The notes beneath the pieces are model-generated. The model was given only the letters and a program-made list of their open reading frames with translations. It was not told the origin of the DNA and did no database searches. 5,255 bases of DNA from assembly GCA_041628225.1 (NCBI GenBank), contig JBFKPQ010000168.1, positions 1 through 5,255 on the forward strand, written 5' to 3'. The position numbers and the translations under genes were made by a program. The DNA is from JBFKPQ01 sp041628225. GTDB lineage: Bacteria; Actinomycetota; Acidimicrobiia; Spongiisociales; JAENVV01. Positions 4,804-5,255 of the stretch are shown here, piece after piece; the stretch's first letter is position 1, and each line of letters begins with the position of its first letter.

Positions 4804-5255
4804 AGGTCGCCATCGTCGGAGTCGGTTCGATGGGAGGCGCCTTGGCCGCGGGCCTCGTCCGTGCCGGACACTCCGATCTCGTCGCGGTCGTCAGACCGGG
4901 CACGGACGCGGCGCCCTTGGAGGGAGTCGGCTTCCGGGTGGTCACGTCGGTGACCGATGCCACGGATGCCGACGTCATCGTGGTGGCGACGAAGCCGCCC
5001 GACGCGGTGGCTGCCGTCGCGCCTCTGGCAGCGACCGACTTCCGGGGCTTGGTCCTTTCCGTGGCGGCGGGGATTCCTCTCGGCGCCTTCGAAGCAGCCG
5101 TGGGCGGCGTAGCCGTGATCCGGGCCATGCCCAACACGCCGGCTCTGGTCGGCGCAGGCATCACGGCGGTGGCGGCGGGCCGCCATGCGGAGGCGCACCA
5201 TCTTCTGACGGCAACCGAGTTGCTGCAGTCGGTTGGAGCGGTCGTCGAGGTCGCC
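4800..5255 (+). CDS. proC: Pyrroline-5-carboxylate reductase, N-terminal part (runs off right edge)
   Basis: This frame is open from GTG 4800 to the window end (152 codons) and encodes the NAD(P)-binding half of P5C reductase (EC 1.5.1.2), which reduces 1-pyrroline-5-carboxylate to proline in the last step of proline synthesis. The N terminus VKVAIVGVGSMGGALAAGL is a Rossmann beta-alpha unit with GxGxMG at residues 7-12. DADVIVVATKPPDAV matches the family's 'VKP' strand, VLSVAAGIPLGAFEAAV precedes the signature RAMPNTPALVGAGITAV (MPNTP at 110-114). Full ProC proteins are about 265-280 residues, so roughly 110-125 are missing. The GTG overlaps the udk stop as GTGA. No good Shine-Dalgarno sequence precedes it, so translation probably depends on ribosomes finishing udk. 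The motif order is clear. A general NAD-binding oxidoreductase is the only alternative, and it is unlikely. Confidence 0.95.
   Translation, partial: MKVAIVGVGSMGGALAAGLVRAGHSDLVAVVRPGTDAAPLEGVGFRVVTSVTDATDADVIVVATKPPDAVAAVAPLAATDFRGLVLSVAAGIPLGAFEAAVGGVAVIRAMPNTPALVGAGITAVAAGRHAEAHHLLTATELLQSVGAVVEVA

Noticed and set aside
4707..5201. Long minus-strand open frames opposite proC
   Set aside because: They are shadow frames typical of high-GC DNA. The plus strand carries an unmistakable ProC sequence through the same region.

Overview
The window is high-GC bacterial chromosome, read densely on both strands, and looks actinobacterial. Short intergenic gaps, GTG/ATG starts, several apparently leaderless promoters and GC-rich third codon positions all fit. 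The surface protein ends in 'GCNPP..ND.FCP' S-layer-type repeats, which I associate with Acidimicrobiia and relatives. That placement is an inference from repeat style, not from a marker gene.

Layout: (1) bases 1-877 (+), the C-terminal two thirds or more of a DUF1015-family protein, cut by the left edge. (2) 831-1439 (-), a TetR-family repressor whose last 15 codons overlap the end of the DUF1015 gene antisense. (3) 1440-1500, a 61-bp divergent promoter region. (4) 1501-3585 (+), a 694-residue secreted protein: signal peptide, M15 (VanY-like) zinc peptidase, five FG-GAP/VCBS-type calcium-loop repeats, then three SLH-like repeats with an exact 61-residue period. (5) 3586-4095 (-), a DUF456 membrane protein whose stop codon directly abuts the previous gene's stop. 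(6) 4096-4146, a 51-bp divergent promoter region. (7) 4147-4803 (+), uridine kinase. (8) 4800 to the right edge (+), the N-terminal part of pyrroline-5-carboxylate reductase (ProC), overlapping the kinase stop by 4 bases.

How the parts relate: uridine kinase (pyrimidine salvage) and ProC (proline synthesis) are almost certainly co-transcribed and probably translationally coupled. The TetR gene and the surface peptidase share one short divergent control region, so the repressor may regulate itself and the surface protein; no clear operator is visible. DUF1015 and DUF456 proteins have no firmly established function that I can state.

There are no RNA genes, CRISPR arrays, insertion sequences or phage genes that I can see. 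Nearly every base is assigned, and no stretch above 300 bases lacks a gene. The best candidate for something under-described is the peptidase/propeller-like/SLH surface protein with a cysteine pair in each repeat. I do not see a convincing multi-gene novel system.
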